Shown here in pieces: positions 1 to 8,015 of a stretch of 64,000 bases of DNA. The stretch's first letter is position 1. The number at the start of each line of letters is the position of its first letter. Source of the stretch: Halomicrobium zhouii. GTDB lineage: Archaea; Halobacteriota; Halobacteria; Halobacteriales; Haloarculaceae. The position numbers were made by a program, and so were the translations under genes. The notes beneath the pieces were generated by a model. That model saw only the letters and a program-made list of their open reading frames with translations, was not told where the DNA came from and ran no database searches. The stretch lies in contig NZ_FOZK01000003.1 of assembly GCF_900114435.1 (NCBI RefSeq), positions 310,001 through 374,000 on the forward strand, given 5' to 3'.

Positions 1-1530
1 ATCGAACGGGTTGTTCGTCGTCTCGCTCGCGTGGCCGGTGAAGACGACCAGCCTGGCGAACTCCTCCCAGCCCATGAGGTCGAAGGCGGTCTCGGCGTAA
101 CTGACCTTCTCCTCCAGGGTCATCCCCTGGGGGAGCGGTTCGTCGCCCTCTGGGTCGGCGCAGCGATCGACCGTCGGCCTGCAGATCTCGGCGTGGTCCG
201 GCGTCCAGTCGTCGATGGCCCCGGAGACGTCAGCGACAGTCGACGGGAAGAGCGTCCGTGCGGCCATCGCCCCTCCGTAGGCGCTCCCGCCCCCCTCGAC
301 GAAGGTGAAGGCGGCCGCCACGTTCGTCTTGAGCGACTTGAGGTGCTTTCGGCCGGCCGTCGTCAGCTGGGACCACCAGTCGCGGGGCGTCTTTCGGGCG
401 TCGGTGTCGGAACGGCGACGTTCGGTGACGCGGTGCTGCGGGTCCACGATCGGCGGACAGGCGTCGACCTCGACGTCGGAGTCGTACGCCTCGTAGCGCA
501 TGGGTACGCCGAAAAAGCCTGCGTACCCGTGGGTCTCGTACGGACCGGCGGCCTCGACGTGGCGCCGGATAACCTCCGAACGCGTATCGATGCAGAAGAC
601 GAGCTGGGCGGCCGGGCGCTGGTCGTCGGTGGACTGCGACGTCGTGGCCTCCCGATCGATCTGGTCGAGGAGCCGGGCGCGGTAGCTCTTCTCCCACGCT
701 GTCAGCCACATCTCGGGTAGCGGCACGTCCTCGTCGCCTGCTCGAGCGATTTCGTCGGTATCGGCCTCGTGGTCGCCGGCTCCGTGCTCCCCCTCGTCGG
801 GGGCGACGGGCGCGTCCAGCAGCTCGGCCAGCGTCAGCCGCACGGCGAGGTACTCCAGCAGCGAGACGGGGTGCGCTTCCTGCCACGGGCCGGCGTGGCC
901 GTCGGCGCGCTGTTTGATGAAGCCGGTCCAGCCGGGGAGTGCAGCGAGGTGGTGTTCGAAGATAGCTTCCCAGCGACCCTGTGGGTACTCCGAGAGGACC
1001 GTATCCAGCGCCGTTGTCGGGCTCTCGGGGAGGTCGGCTGGGTCCTCACAGGTCGGCACCTCGTCGTCGTGCGGGACCAGGGCCCGCCAGGCGGCGTAGA
1101 ATCCCTGATCGCGGCCCGGCATCGACCACTGGGCCTGCCCCTGGTCGAGGAACGCGGCGAGCCACTTCGAGAGGACTCGGTCGAGCGTCTCCGCGGCGGC
1201 GTCCGTCTCGGTCTGCCGCCTGGATTCGGCCGCTGTCATCTCCTCGAGTAGCGTCTCCGGGTCCCCGGAGACGTCGTGTGCGTCCAGTTCCGCGGCCAGC
1301 ACGTCGGGGTCGATCTGGCCGTTCTCCCACGCCTGGCGGAACACCGTCGGGTGCGGATAGCCACGACCACCGAACAGCTGTTCTGCCTCCGCGACGGCGC
1401 GGTGGAACGGTTGGTCCTCGAACCCGGCCAGGGGGTTGGCCGTGACGAACGAGTGGAGCGGCCAGACCGATCCGACGGTCTCGGCGGCGCGGTCGATGCT
1501 GTCGGTGAGGGCGTCTCGTTCAAGCGTCAT
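1..1530 (-). CDS. dabA: DabA-type inorganic carbon transporter subunit (DUF2309), 3' end outside window
   Basis: Large soluble/peripheral partner of the two-subunit DAB complex, which takes up or hydrates inorganic carbon using an ion gradient. The first 510 codons are visible and the reading frame runs open through base 1, so the C-terminus is missing. The protein contains a CIDTRSE motif near residues 345-351, the beta-carbonic-anhydrase-like cysteine/aspartate zinc site of the family, and a late GHASETTNNPF segment that should hold the histidine ligand. The ATG at 1530 lies inside the last codons of dabB (11-base overlap), so the two are translationally coupled. Function is taken from family knowledge of DUF2309 plus the NuoL-like neighbour. 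Confidence 0.9.
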   Translation of the reverse strand, partial: MTLERDALTDSIDRAAETVGSVWPLHSFVTANPLAGFEDQPFHRAVAEAEQLFGGRGYPHPTVFRQAWENGQIDPDVLAAELDAHDVSGDPETLLEEMTAAESRRQTETDAAAETLDRVLSKWLAAFLDQGQAQWSMPGRDQGFYAAWRALVPHDDEVPTCEDPADLPESPTTALDTVLSEYPQGRWEAIFEHHLAALPGWTGFIKQRADGHAGPWQEAHPVSLLEYLAVRLTLAELLDAPVAPDEGEHGAGDHEADTDEIARAGDEDVPLPEMWLTAWEKSYRARLLDQIDREATTSQSTDDQRPAAQLVFCIDTRSEVIRRHVEAAGPYETHGYAGFFGVPMRYEAYDSDVEVDACPPIVDPQHRVTERRRSDTDARKTPRDWWSQLTTAGRKHLKSLKTNVAAAFTFVEGGGSAYGGAMAARTLFPSTVADVSGAIDDWTPDHAEICRPTVDRCADPEGDEPLPQGMTLEEKVSYAETAFDLMGWEEFARLVVFTGHASETTNNPFD

Positions 1531-3007
1531 CGTAGTCCTCCTTGCGCGTGAGAATCGTGTCCGGGTCCGGCTGCGAGACGTTGAGCAGCGCCACGTAGAG
1601 ACGCTCGCTCGAACGGTGCCAGCCCAGTTCCGTCGCGACGTACGCCGCCGTGAACAGGACCGCGAGGGCGCCGTGGACGGCGGTCAGTTCGGTCGGCGCC
1701 TCCGACATCGGAGCGCCCGAGATGATCGTCGAGATGGCGTTGAACAGGGCGGCGTAGGCGCCGATGGCCGTCAGGACGATCACTGGCACGCTGACGAGCC
1801 TGAGCCACGGTAAGAGGACCGCTCGCCTGAGGATGTCACGCGTCGCGTGCATCGTCGTCAGGACGACGATAAAGGTCAAGAAGAGCCCGCTGTTCAGTTC
1901 CGTCCCCTTGCCGGTGAGCGCCGCGAACAGGACGCCGCCTCCGAGGGCAGTGAGGAGACTGACGCCGACGCGTGCGAGCGACGACTCGGTGTGTTTCCCG
2001 ACCCCTGGGGTCGTCCGTTCGACTGCCTCACCCGAAGAGAGGAACAGGTACGCCTTGTAGAAGCCGTGCAGGACGAGGTGGGTGACGGCGGCGGCGAAGA
2101 AGCCGAGGCCGCACTGGAGGATCATGAAACCCATCTGCGCCATGGTCGAGGCGCCGAGCTTTCGTTTGACGTCCGTCTGGACGAGGAGCATGGCCTGACC
2201 GAGCAGCGCGCTGAAAGCGCCCACGACGACGATGGCCGACAGGAGGAGCGTCTCGCCCGAGAGGAGCGGTGCGAAACGAGTCAGCAGGATCCCGCCCGCG
2301 TTGACGAAGCCGGCGTGCATCAGGGCGGATGCCGGCGTGGGCGCGGTCATCGACGACAGCAGCCACGTGTGAAACGGGAACAGCGCCGACTGGATGGTCG
2401 CCGCGAGGAAGAGACAGCAGACGGCGGCGAGGAGTGCCAGCCGCGGTATCTGCTGGGCCTCTTGGAGAATTCCGGTGATGGCGGTCGCGCCGGTCGTCCA
2501 GCCCAAGATGGCCACGCCGGCAGCGAGCAGGGCGCTACTCGCGAGGAAGTACCGGCGAGCGGTCCCCGCGGCGGCCTGTGCCTGTGCCCACTCGCGCTCG
2601 TGGCCGATGAGTGACGCCATGAGGAACCCCATCGCCAGCCACGCCGCCACGAACAGCCCGACGTTGTCGGCCGCCGTCATCGTCATGACGACGACGGTGA
2701 ACGCGAAGATGCGACCGAAGAACCCCTCGAGGTAGCGGTCGCCGGCCATGTAGCGACGGGAGTAGCTGTGGACGATGCCGCTGAAGAACGTGACGACTGC
2801 CCACACGACCGCAGTCAGCCCGTCGACGACGAACAGGTCCAGTACCGACCACCCACCTCCTGCCCGGGCTGTCAGCGCGAGCACGCCAAGGCTGAAGAGA
2901 AACAGCGCCCAGACCGCCGCGGTCGCGGCCCGCGGAACGAGTGAGTCAGACTGCGTCGCTGTTTCGGAGAGCGTCACTGCCTCGTTCGAACGCGTTTGAC
3001 CTGCCAT
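1520..3007 (-). CDS. dabB: DabB-type proton-conducting membrane subunit (NuoL/MrpA-like)
   Basis: Proton-translocating membrane subunit related to NADH dehydrogenase subunit L. It anchors DabA and supplies the ion gradient for inorganic carbon uptake. About 495 residues with more than a dozen hydrophobic segments; conserved antiporter-type stretches such as SALMHAGFVNAGG and the lysine-bearing VQTDVKRKLGASTMAQMGF are present. An upstream GTG (3034) is in frame, but the ATG at 3007 follows a GAGG motif and fits the family better. A stand-alone NuoL homologue directly before a DUF2309 gene is the signature of dabBA rather than of complex I. Confidence 0.88.
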   Translation of the reverse strand: MAGQTRSNEAVTLSETATQSDSLVPRAATAAVWALFLFSLGVLALTARAGGGWSVLDLFVVDGLTAVVWAVVTFFSGIVHSYSRRYMAGDRYLEGFFGRIFAFTVVVMTMTAADNVGLFVAAWLAMGFLMASLIGHEREWAQAQAAAGTARRYFLASSALLAAGVAILGWTTGATAITGILQEAQQIPRLALLAAVCCLFLAATIQSALFPFHTWLLSSMTAPTPASALMHAGFVNAGGILLTRFAPLLSGETLLLSAIVVVGAFSALLGQAMLLVQTDVKRKLGASTMAQMGFMILQCGLGFFAAAVTHLVLHGFYKAYLFLSSGEAVERTTPGVGKHTESSLARVGVSLLTALGGGVLFAALTGKGTELNSGLFLTFIVVLTTMHATRDILRRAVLLPWLRLVSVPVIVLTAIGAYAALFNAISTIISGAPMSEAPTELTAVHGALAVLFTAAYVATELGWHRSSERLYVALLNVSQPDPDTILTRKEDYDDA

Positions 3008-3463
3008 TGTTCGTATCCTCGGCGCGACCAGCACAGCGCTCCGTCACCACACGCACTCCGAGACGTCTGGCGTCACTCGCGCGACTGGTCGTCGTTACTA
3101 TGGATTGGAACAGACTGGTTATTATATCCATCGAAATTACCAATATGTTCGCTGGACTAAAATGAAAGAACGTTATGGTCGCGCAGCGTCGGCGACGGCG
3201 GGTGGACGCACCGAGTCACTGACGGCGGCCGGACCCGGCCAACCGTCGTTGTATCGACGACGACGTACTCCTTTCAGGCACCGGTATCGGACGTGAGCGT
3301 GCCCGTGTGCGTCGCGATTCGGATCGATCGAAGGCTGGAAGCGGACGGATAAAACACCACTGGAAGAACGATCCGGTAGTGAGTTCCCGTAAACCGAACG
3401 GTTCGTTCAGGGGGGCGACTCGGTGGGGTTCCTCGTCACGAACGCGGATCGACCAGCGGAGAA
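3008..3463. promoter_or_regulatory. Intergenic region with probable dabBA promoter
   Basis: About 450 bases without a convincing gene. A distinctly A/T-rich block lies at 3100-3170. On the minus strand it holds a TATAATA-like element near 3121-3128, inside an imperfect inverted repeat (TGGTTAT at 3117-3123 and ATTACCA at 3138-3144, one mismatch, about 14 bases between the arms). The arrangement suggests a regulated promoter for dabBA with a leader of roughly 85-90 bases. The adjacent Lrp/AsnC protein is the obvious candidate regulator; this is inference. Confidence 0.45.
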
Positions 3464-3928
3464 TCAGCGCGAGGAAAAGCCGTCGAACGGCGTCGCCTCG
3501 TGACTGCGGACCAGCACCTCGTCGGCCACAGTCAGCCCCATGTCGAGCAATTCCTGAGCGACGGGGGTGATGTCGTCGTCCGTCTCGCCGACGGCCGTCA
3601 CGAGGAGGTTCTTCTCGCCGGTAACCAGTTCCTGAACCGAGACGACGCCGGATATCTCCAGGATGTCGTCGATGAGCTCGCCGCGTTCCGGGATCGGGGC
3701 CGTACAGAAGAGGAGCATCCGGAGCGGATAGCCGGACTGCTGGTAGTCGACGTCGGCGCTGTAGCCCTTGATGATCCCGTCTGATTCGAGCCGCTGGATG
3801 CGCTTGCGGACCGTGCTCGACGAGGCGTCCGTCCGCTCGGCGATCTCACCCGACGAGAGGTTGCGAGCGTCGTCCTGTAGCGCGAACAGGATCTCTCTGT
3901 CGACGTCGTCGAGTTCGTACTCCGTCAT
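3464..3928 (-). CDS. Lrp/AsnC family transcriptional regulator
   Basis: 154 residues: an N-terminal AsnC-type winged helix (about residues 5-60, with LDDVDREILFALQDDAR and a recognition helix ending SSSTVRKRIQRLE), followed by a small-molecule-binding RAM domain (about 65-150). It is a DNA-binding regulator that would form dimers or octamers. It lies upstream of and in the same direction as dabBA but is separated by a long A/T-rich intergenic region, so it probably acts on that promoter rather than being cotranscribed. The gene looks leaderless and has an inverted repeat between TATA box and start, consistent with autoregulation. Confidence 0.85.
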   Translation of the reverse strand: MTEYELDDVDREILFALQDDARNLSSGEIAERTDASSSTVRKRIQRLESDGIIKGYSADVDYQQSGYPLRMLLFCTAPIPERGELIDDILEISGVVSVQELVTGEKNLLVTAVGETDDDITPVAQELLDMGLTVADEVLVRSHEATPFDGFSSR

Positions 3929-3958
3929 GGCCGTGGTTCCCCACGGAGAGTATAAGGA
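3929..3958 (-). promoter_or_regulatory. Promoter and putative operator of the Lrp/AsnC gene
   Basis: On the minus strand a TTATAC box at about 3950-3955 is 27 bases from the ATG at 3928, the usual layout of a leaderless haloarchaeal gene. Between the two sits a perfect 6-base inverted repeat, CCGTGG (3931-3936) and CCACGG (3941-3946) with a 4-base spacer. A repressor there would block initiation, so autoregulation is likely. No experimental support is available. Confidence 0.5.
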
Positions 3959-4036
3959 CCTTGGGCCTGGAGAGCGCGGCGTGGCCGGCGAGCAAGGATT
4001 CCCATAACTGGACTCCCGGATAGGGCAGTGAGCCGG

Positions 4037-4075
4037 CTATCGAGACTCCCGCTGTTCGACCTTGTTCAGGTCTAT
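4037..4075 (-). repeat. Distal copy of chorismate mutase 3' end (attachment-site remnant)
   Basis: Read on the minus strand, these bases encode VIDLNKVEQRESR followed by TAG. That matches the C-terminus of the intact chorismate mutase at 8627-8665 (IELNKVEQRESR-stop) at 11 of 12 residues, with different codons. An in-frame stop lies just upstream, so it is only a tail fragment. It is best read as the outermost attachment-site remnant of elements inserted into the 3' end of that gene. Confidence 0.75.
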
Positions 4076-4150
4076 AACTCACGTTACACGGTTCCGCACA
4101 TCTCGCCGGCTTTCCGCTATGTGATACTGAGCGATCGGGCCTCGCGCGAA

Positions 4151-4185
4151 TTTTTTTAAGCGTACACGTACTACTGTGTACTACG
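4151..4185 (+). promoter_or_regulatory. vapBC promoter with inverted-repeat operator
   Basis: A T-rich TATA-like box (TTTTTTTAAG, 4151-4160) lies about 27-30 bases before the ATG at 4186, predicting a leaderless transcript. Between them is a perfect inverted repeat: GTACAC at 4162-4167 and GTGTAC at 4176-4181, with 8 bases between the arms. This is the expected position for autorepression by the VapB or VapBC complex. Confidence 0.6.
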
Positions 4186-4446
4186 ATGGCCACGAAGACG
4201 ATCTCACTCGACGAAGAGGCCTACGAACGGTTGAGGGCCCGAAAGAAAGAAGGGGAGAGCTTCAGTGAAACCGTCAAACGCCTCGCGGGGGAACGGTCGT
4301 GGAATGAAGTCGCAGGTATCCTCTCCGAGGAGGAGGCTTCGGACCTCGAAAGCGCGATTGGGGAGGGGCGAGATCGGTCGGGAGAACGGAGCGACCGCCT
4401 CACAGCGGAGCTAGACGAAGCTATTGGTAACGGGAAGGCGGAATGA
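4186..4446 (+). CDS. vapB: VapB-type antitoxin
   Basis: 86 residues. The N-terminus (TKTISLDEEAYERLRARK) is a DNA-binding strand-helix typical of archaeal VapB antitoxins, and the charged C-terminal half would wrap around and inhibit the toxin. It binds its own operator; an inverted repeat sits right before the start. The stop overlaps the start of the PIN-domain gene (ATGA), as is usual for TA operons. It lies inside the small element at the chorismate mutase 3' end, where it could stabilise the insertion by addiction. Confidence 0.85.
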   Translation: MATKTISLDEEAYERLRARKKEGESFSETVKRLAGERSWNEVAGILSEEEASDLESAIGEGRDRSGERSDRLTAELDEAIGNGKAE

Positions 4447-4835
4447 TTCAGGACACGTCGTTTATCATCGACCTGTTACGTGGAGACGGAAACGCAAAAC
4501 AGCTTCTCGACATCGTCGAGAAGGAATCAAAGCCACAGAAGGTATCTTCCGTAACGGTCCTCGAACTCTACGAGGGCGTTGCCCGTTCGCAAGCGCCAGA
4601 AACGAAACGTCAGCGTATCCTCGACGTATTGGAAACGAAGCACGTGGTAAGTGCCGACCAAGCCGTAATGCGAAAAGCCGGGAAACTCGCCGGTCAACTA
4701 ATCAACGGTGGCAAGCAGATCGAGCGGGAGGATTGTATTATCGCAGCGACTGCCCTCCTGAACGACGAGTCGATTATCACGAGAAATACCAAACATTTCA
4801 ACCGAGTCGATGACCTCGAAGTAAGGTCGTACTAG
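4443..4835 (+). CDS. vapC: VapC-type PIN-domain toxin ribonuclease
   Basis: 130 residues forming one PIN domain. The acidic metal-binding residues are visible: D4 in MIQDTSFIID, E41 in VLELYEG, and D97 in EREDCIIAA, followed by the TRNTKHF motif near 113-119. The family cleaves RNA (tRNA or rRNA) with Mg/Mn when freed from VapB. It overlaps vapB by 4 bases. The stop is only 25 bases from the central attachment-site remnant, so the TA pair fills almost the whole element. Base composition is A/T-richer than the flanking genes. Confidence 0.88.
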   Translation: MIQDTSFIIDLLRGDGNAKQLLDIVEKESKPQKVSSVTVLELYEGVARSQAPETKRQRILDVLETKHVVSADQAVMRKAGKLAGQLINGGKQIEREDCIIAATALLNDESIITRNTKHFNRVDDLEVRSY

Positions 4836-4860
4836 TGGAAATTATCCGGTGGAGCAACTT

Positions 4861-4893
4861 CTACCAGCTCTCGCGCTGCTCCACTTTGTTCAG
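4861..4893 (-). repeat. Central copy of chorismate mutase 3' end (shared attachment site)
   Basis: Minus-strand reading gives LNKVEQRESW then TAG. Nineteen bases (4874-4892, cgctgctccactttgttca) are identical to 8640-8658 inside the intact chorismate mutase gene. The identity stops at both ends of this core, the pattern left by site-specific recombination. It is the junction between the vapBC element and the larger element to its right. Confidence 0.8.
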
Positions 4894-5036
4894 GTAGCCG
4901 AAATCCATACTGTATCTGGTCGAAATTTAACGGGTTCCGCACTTCAGATCCGTCGATAACGGTCATTACAGCCACACACGACTTCGCATATATAAACCGA
5001 CTAACCGTGGAGCAATGGGTCGCTCAGGGTTGGGGG

Positions 5037-5729
5037 TCAGGAGACAATTCCGTTGAATACCCGAGCCTCGATTTTCTGTAGATGTTCACCAACGGTCCCG
5101 ACCGAGAGGCCCATCTGATCGGCGATATCGCGGTGGGTCGCTTTACGCGGAACGTCGTAGTAGCCAAGGTCGAGAGCGACGTCCAACACCTCTCGCTGAC
5201 GGTCAGTCAACAACGACACGACGTTACCCCCGACCTCAGGATAGGCACCAATGCGTTCTACAGTGACGTCGAGTTCCGCCGGAACGTCGGCGAGGGCTTC
5301 CTGTAATGCGCTGTTCGTCTCACCGATCATCGTCACTCGGAGACCTCCACGTTCGGCGCCCTCGATGGGGAAATCGAAGAACACCTCGTGAGTGCGCGGC
5401 AGTTGCAAAAATCGTTTTATCTCCGGTGGCGGTCGAGCATGTACGAATACGAGTCCGCTTCGGCTTCCCTGGCCGGAGATGCTATAGCCGAGCACGTCTG
5501 CGTCCTCTTCCAACAACGTTCTCGCTCGCTCTATGTCCCCCCGTAATTTACCGAACAGGACGGCGGTTCCGTCTTCCAGCACGTTGAGGTGATAGACGCG
5601 TTCTCTTTCGAACTCGGAATCCGTACCAAACATCCGATACGCGATGTGGGGTTCGTTTCGTTGCCCGAGGGTAAAGATGAGTGCCCTCATGCGTTGTCCG
5701 TTTTCTCGTTCGTCGTTCTCCGAACGCAT
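5037..5729 (-). CDS. Bacterio-opsin-activator-like (HTH-10) transcriptional regulator
   Basis: 230 residues with a C-terminal HTH_10 domain (about 172-228). It starts LTDRQREVLDVAL, passes through a YYDVPRKATHRDIA segment and ends with the recognition region MGLSVGTVGEHLQKIE. The N-terminal 160 residues form the poorly conserved sensor half seen in Bat-like haloarchaeal regulators. A TTAATATAC box centred 5758 on the minus strand supports the ATG at 5729. It is divergent from the DoxX/monooxygenase operon with 87 bases between them, so it probably controls that operon and itself. The inducing signal is not evident. Confidence 0.82.
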   Translation of the reverse strand: MRSENDERENGQRMRALIFTLGQRNEPHIAYRMFGTDSEFERERVYHLNVLEDGTAVLFGKLRGDIERARTLLEEDADVLGYSISGQGSRSGLVFVHARPPPEIKRFLQLPRTHEVFFDFPIEGAERGGLRVTMIGETNSALQEALADVPAELDVTVERIGAYPEVGGNVVSLLTDRQREVLDVALDLGYYDVPRKATHRDIADQMGLSVGTVGEHLQKIEARVFNGIVS

Positions 5730-5816
5730 AGACTCACTTTCGATCGCTGCACCGTATATTAACTCCCGATAATGCTCGGCAGCATTTGAATATTCGTGTC
5801 CGCCGTATGGCCATCT
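5730..5816. promoter_or_regulatory. Divergent promoter region with central inverted repeat
   Basis: Two opposed leaderless promoters fit here: minus-strand TTAATATAC centred 5758 for the regulator, and plus-strand TTTGAATATT centred 5790 for the DoxX gene (ATG 5817). Between them lies a perfect inverted repeat, AATGCT (5771-5776) and AGCATT (5781-5786) with spacer CGGC, abutting the plus-strand box. It is the likely operator of the HTH-10 regulator. Confidence 0.55.
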
Positions 5817-6278
5817 ATGAGTACAAAGAAGGGAACTCGAGCCGGAGACAACGAGCGGTATGATGCCGGACTAGAACCACTCGGCCTCGGTGACCGACTC
5901 CTGGATACCGTCTCATCGCTACTCGGAGTAGTGATGGTACTCAGCGGTGGCTCAAAACTCGCCGGTGTGGACCGTCAAGTCCAGAGTTTCGAACACTGGG
6001 GGTATCCGCAGTGGTTCCGGCTGGTTACCGGAACCGTCGAAGCGGTCGGTGGTCTTGGACTGTTAGCTGGCCGGGGACGACCAGTGTTCGGCGTCATGGG
6101 CGGCGGACTTACCGCCGGAACGATGGTGGGAGCGGTTTATACAGAACTCGTCCGTGCGCCCGACTCGTCGTCGAATCCCCGTCGGCCGGCCGCGTTGTTG
6201 ATCGGCGGATTGCTAGCGACAGGACGGGCCTGGGAGCGAGTAAAGGAGGAGTGGGATCGGGAGGGACGTCGTGACTGA
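5817..6278 (+). CDS. DoxX-family membrane protein
   Basis: 153 residues with about four hydrophobic segments. The stretch GGSKLAG…QSFEHWGYPQWFR followed by a GxxEAVGGLGLL helix is characteristic of DoxX/DoxD-like proteins, small quinone-linked or redox-associated membrane proteins. An in-frame GTG exists at 5796, but the TATA box at 5785-5794 supports the ATG at 5817. It overlaps the GTG start of the FAD monooxygenase, so the two are co-translated. A role in passing electrons to or from the monooxygenase reaction is a guess from the operon only. Confidence 0.75.
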   Translation: MSTKKGTRAGDNERYDAGLEPLGLGDRLLDTVSSLLGVVMVLSGGSKLAGVDRQVQSFEHWGYPQWFRLVTGTVEAVGGLGLLAGRGRPVFGVMGGGLTAGTMVGAVYTELVRAPDSSSNPRRPAALLIGGLLATGRAWERVKEEWDREGRRD

Positions 6279-8013
6279 TCCCGTCACGAGCGAGACGGAG
6301 GTACTGATCGTGGGTGCGGGTCCCACCGGATTGACCACGGCCATCGAACTTCGTCGGCGCGGCGTCGACTGCCGACTCATCGAGAAGGAAGACAGCTCCG
6401 TACAAACGTCACGGGCGCTGGCGATTCAGCCCAGAACGCTTCAAGCGTTCGAGGACATGGGTGTCTTGGACGAAGTATTGGAGAAGGGAGTTCGCGTCAC
6501 CGGCGCAACCGCCTACGATGACGACGAATCGTTGTTCCACCTCGACATGGACAACGTTCGGCCTCCGTCACCGTATCCGTTCATCTGGTTCCTTCCGCAG
6601 AACCATACCGAGCAAATCCTCGGTCAGCGACTCGACGAACTGGGCGGTGAAATCGAATTCGAGCGCGAACTCGTCGGGTTCGGTCAATGGGACGAAATGG
6701 TCACGGCGACTGTCCGACACCGCGAGGACGGCAAAGAGCAGACCGAGGAGATCACAGCGAACTGGCTTCTAGGAAGCGACGGCGCGCACAGTCACGTTCG
6801 GGAGACGCTCGGTCTCGAACTCGAGGGTGTGACGACAGAACAGGAAGTCCTCGTCGCCGATGCGAAGGCCGATTGGACGCTCCCGAGCACCGAAGCGTCC
6901 ATCTGGTTCCACGAGGAGGGTGTCGTGGCCGTCCTGCCGATGCCGGGCGAAGACCTCTGGCGGTTGTTCATCGACGTGACCCCCATCCCGCAAGCAGAGC
7001 GACCGGATGCGACTATCGACGTTCTCCAGCGATTGCTCCGGGAGCGGACGAGCCACCAGAACGTCACACTCCACGATGCCCCGTGGACATCCAATTTCGT
7101 CGCCAACCAGCGAATGGTTTCACGCTACCGTAGTGGACGGGTCTTCCTCGCAGGTGACTCGGCGCATATCCACAATCCGCTCGGTGGATTGGGAATGAAC
7201 TTAGGCATCCAAGACGCGTACAATCTCGGGTGGAAACTCGTCCTCGTCTGCGAGGGGGTCGCCTCGGATGCACTTCTCGATACCTACGAGGAGGAGCGGA
7301 AACCGATTGCCCAGTCCGTACTGGAGAAAACGGGGAGATCGGGATCAGTGCTCGTCACCGCAAACCCAGCGGTGAAGGCGGTTCGGAACACCATCCTCCC
7401 TCGCGTACTTCGATCCAGTGGAGTTCAGGGACGTATACTACGGACGATGACACAACTCGACGATACGTACCGAGGTGGTTCACTGTCCACCGTTCAGATC
7501 GATTCTCCGCTCACTGGTCTACTGGATTGGACGTCAATACGAGACTTACGTGAACGGATCGAAGCTTCATGGCACGCACCGAGGGCTGGAGAACGAATTC
7601 TCGACGGTTCCTGCTACTACCCGGACGGAGCTGAGACATCGTTGTATCGCGAGATGCACGGGAAGATTGGATTCGTGATCCTGCTGTTCGCCGGCGACGT
7701 AGCCGCCGACGTCGACGCGTTGTTTCACGTTGCCGCTGAACTGGTCGATTTCGATGCCATCGAGATCCATCCGTACGTAATCGTCTCCGACGGCGTCGAC
7801 GAGGTTCCGGATAGCGGAGAGGTCTCAGTATTGGTCGATAAAGCCAATCGACTTCACTCGCAGTACGATGCCACGGTTCCAACCCTCTACCTAATCAGAC
7901 CCGACGACCACATCGGGTTCCGTGGTCAGCCGCCGCGGGTAGCTCCCCTCACCGCGTATCTCACCGACCGCCTTCACGCGCAACGCGATGACCGCGAGGT
8001 GGGTCTGAGATAA
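6271..8013 (+). CDS. FAD-dependent aromatic-ring monooxygenase (phenol hydroxylase-like)
   Basis: 580 residues of the class A flavoprotein hydroxylase family (PF01494). FAD motifs are complete: GAGPTG at 15-20, the DG motif GSDGAHSHVR at 168-177, and the GD motif GDSAHIHNP at 295-303 followed by GGLGMNLGIQDAYNLGWKL. The last ~170 residues resemble the thioredoxin-fold C-terminal domain of phenol/resorcinol hydroxylases. It would use NAD(P)H and O2 to hydroxylate an aromatic or polyketide-like substrate that cannot be named from sequence. It starts with GTG overlapping the DoxX gene. Base composition and location inside the element suggest acquisition by transfer. Confidence 0.88.
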   Translation: MTDPVTSETEVLIVGAGPTGLTTAIELRRRGVDCRLIEKEDSSVQTSRALAIQPRTLQAFEDMGVLDEVLEKGVRVTGATAYDDDESLFHLDMDNVRPPSPYPFIWFLPQNHTEQILGQRLDELGGEIEFERELVGFGQWDEMVTATVRHREDGKEQTEEITANWLLGSDGAHSHVRETLGLELEGVTTEQEVLVADAKADWTLPSTEASIWFHEEGVVAVLPMPGEDLWRLFIDVTPIPQAERPDATIDVLQRLLRERTSHQNVTLHDAPWTSNFVANQRMVSRYRSGRVFLAGDSAHIHNPLGGLGMNLGIQDAYNLGWKLVLVCEGVASDALLDTYEEERKPIAQSVLEKTGRSGSVLVTANPAVKAVRNTILPRVLRSSGVQGRILRTMTQLDDTYRGGSLSTVQIDSPLTGLLDWTSIRDLRERIEASWHAPRAGERILDGSCYYPDGAETSLYREMHGKIGFVILLFAGDVAADVDALFHVAAELVDFDAIEIHPYVIVSDGVDEVPDSGEVSVLVDKANRLHSQYDATVPTLYLIRPDDHIGFRGQPPRVAPLTAYLTDRLHAQRDDREVGLR

Positions 8014-8015
8014 CC

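Larger units (their letters stand above)
4037..4892. mobile_element. Small integrated element B carrying vapBC
   Basis: About 0.82 kb bounded on both sides by fragments encoding LNKVEQRES, the C-terminus of chorismate mutase (4037-4075 and 4861-4893). The two copies share TTGTTCAGG at the probable crossover. The interior is A/T-richer than its surroundings and holds only a toxin-antitoxin pair. Just inside its left end is a GGTTCCGCAC block (4090-4099) that recurs inside the left end of the neighbouring larger element. There is no integrase gene, so it would depend on one acting in trans or has lost its own. Confidence 0.6.
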
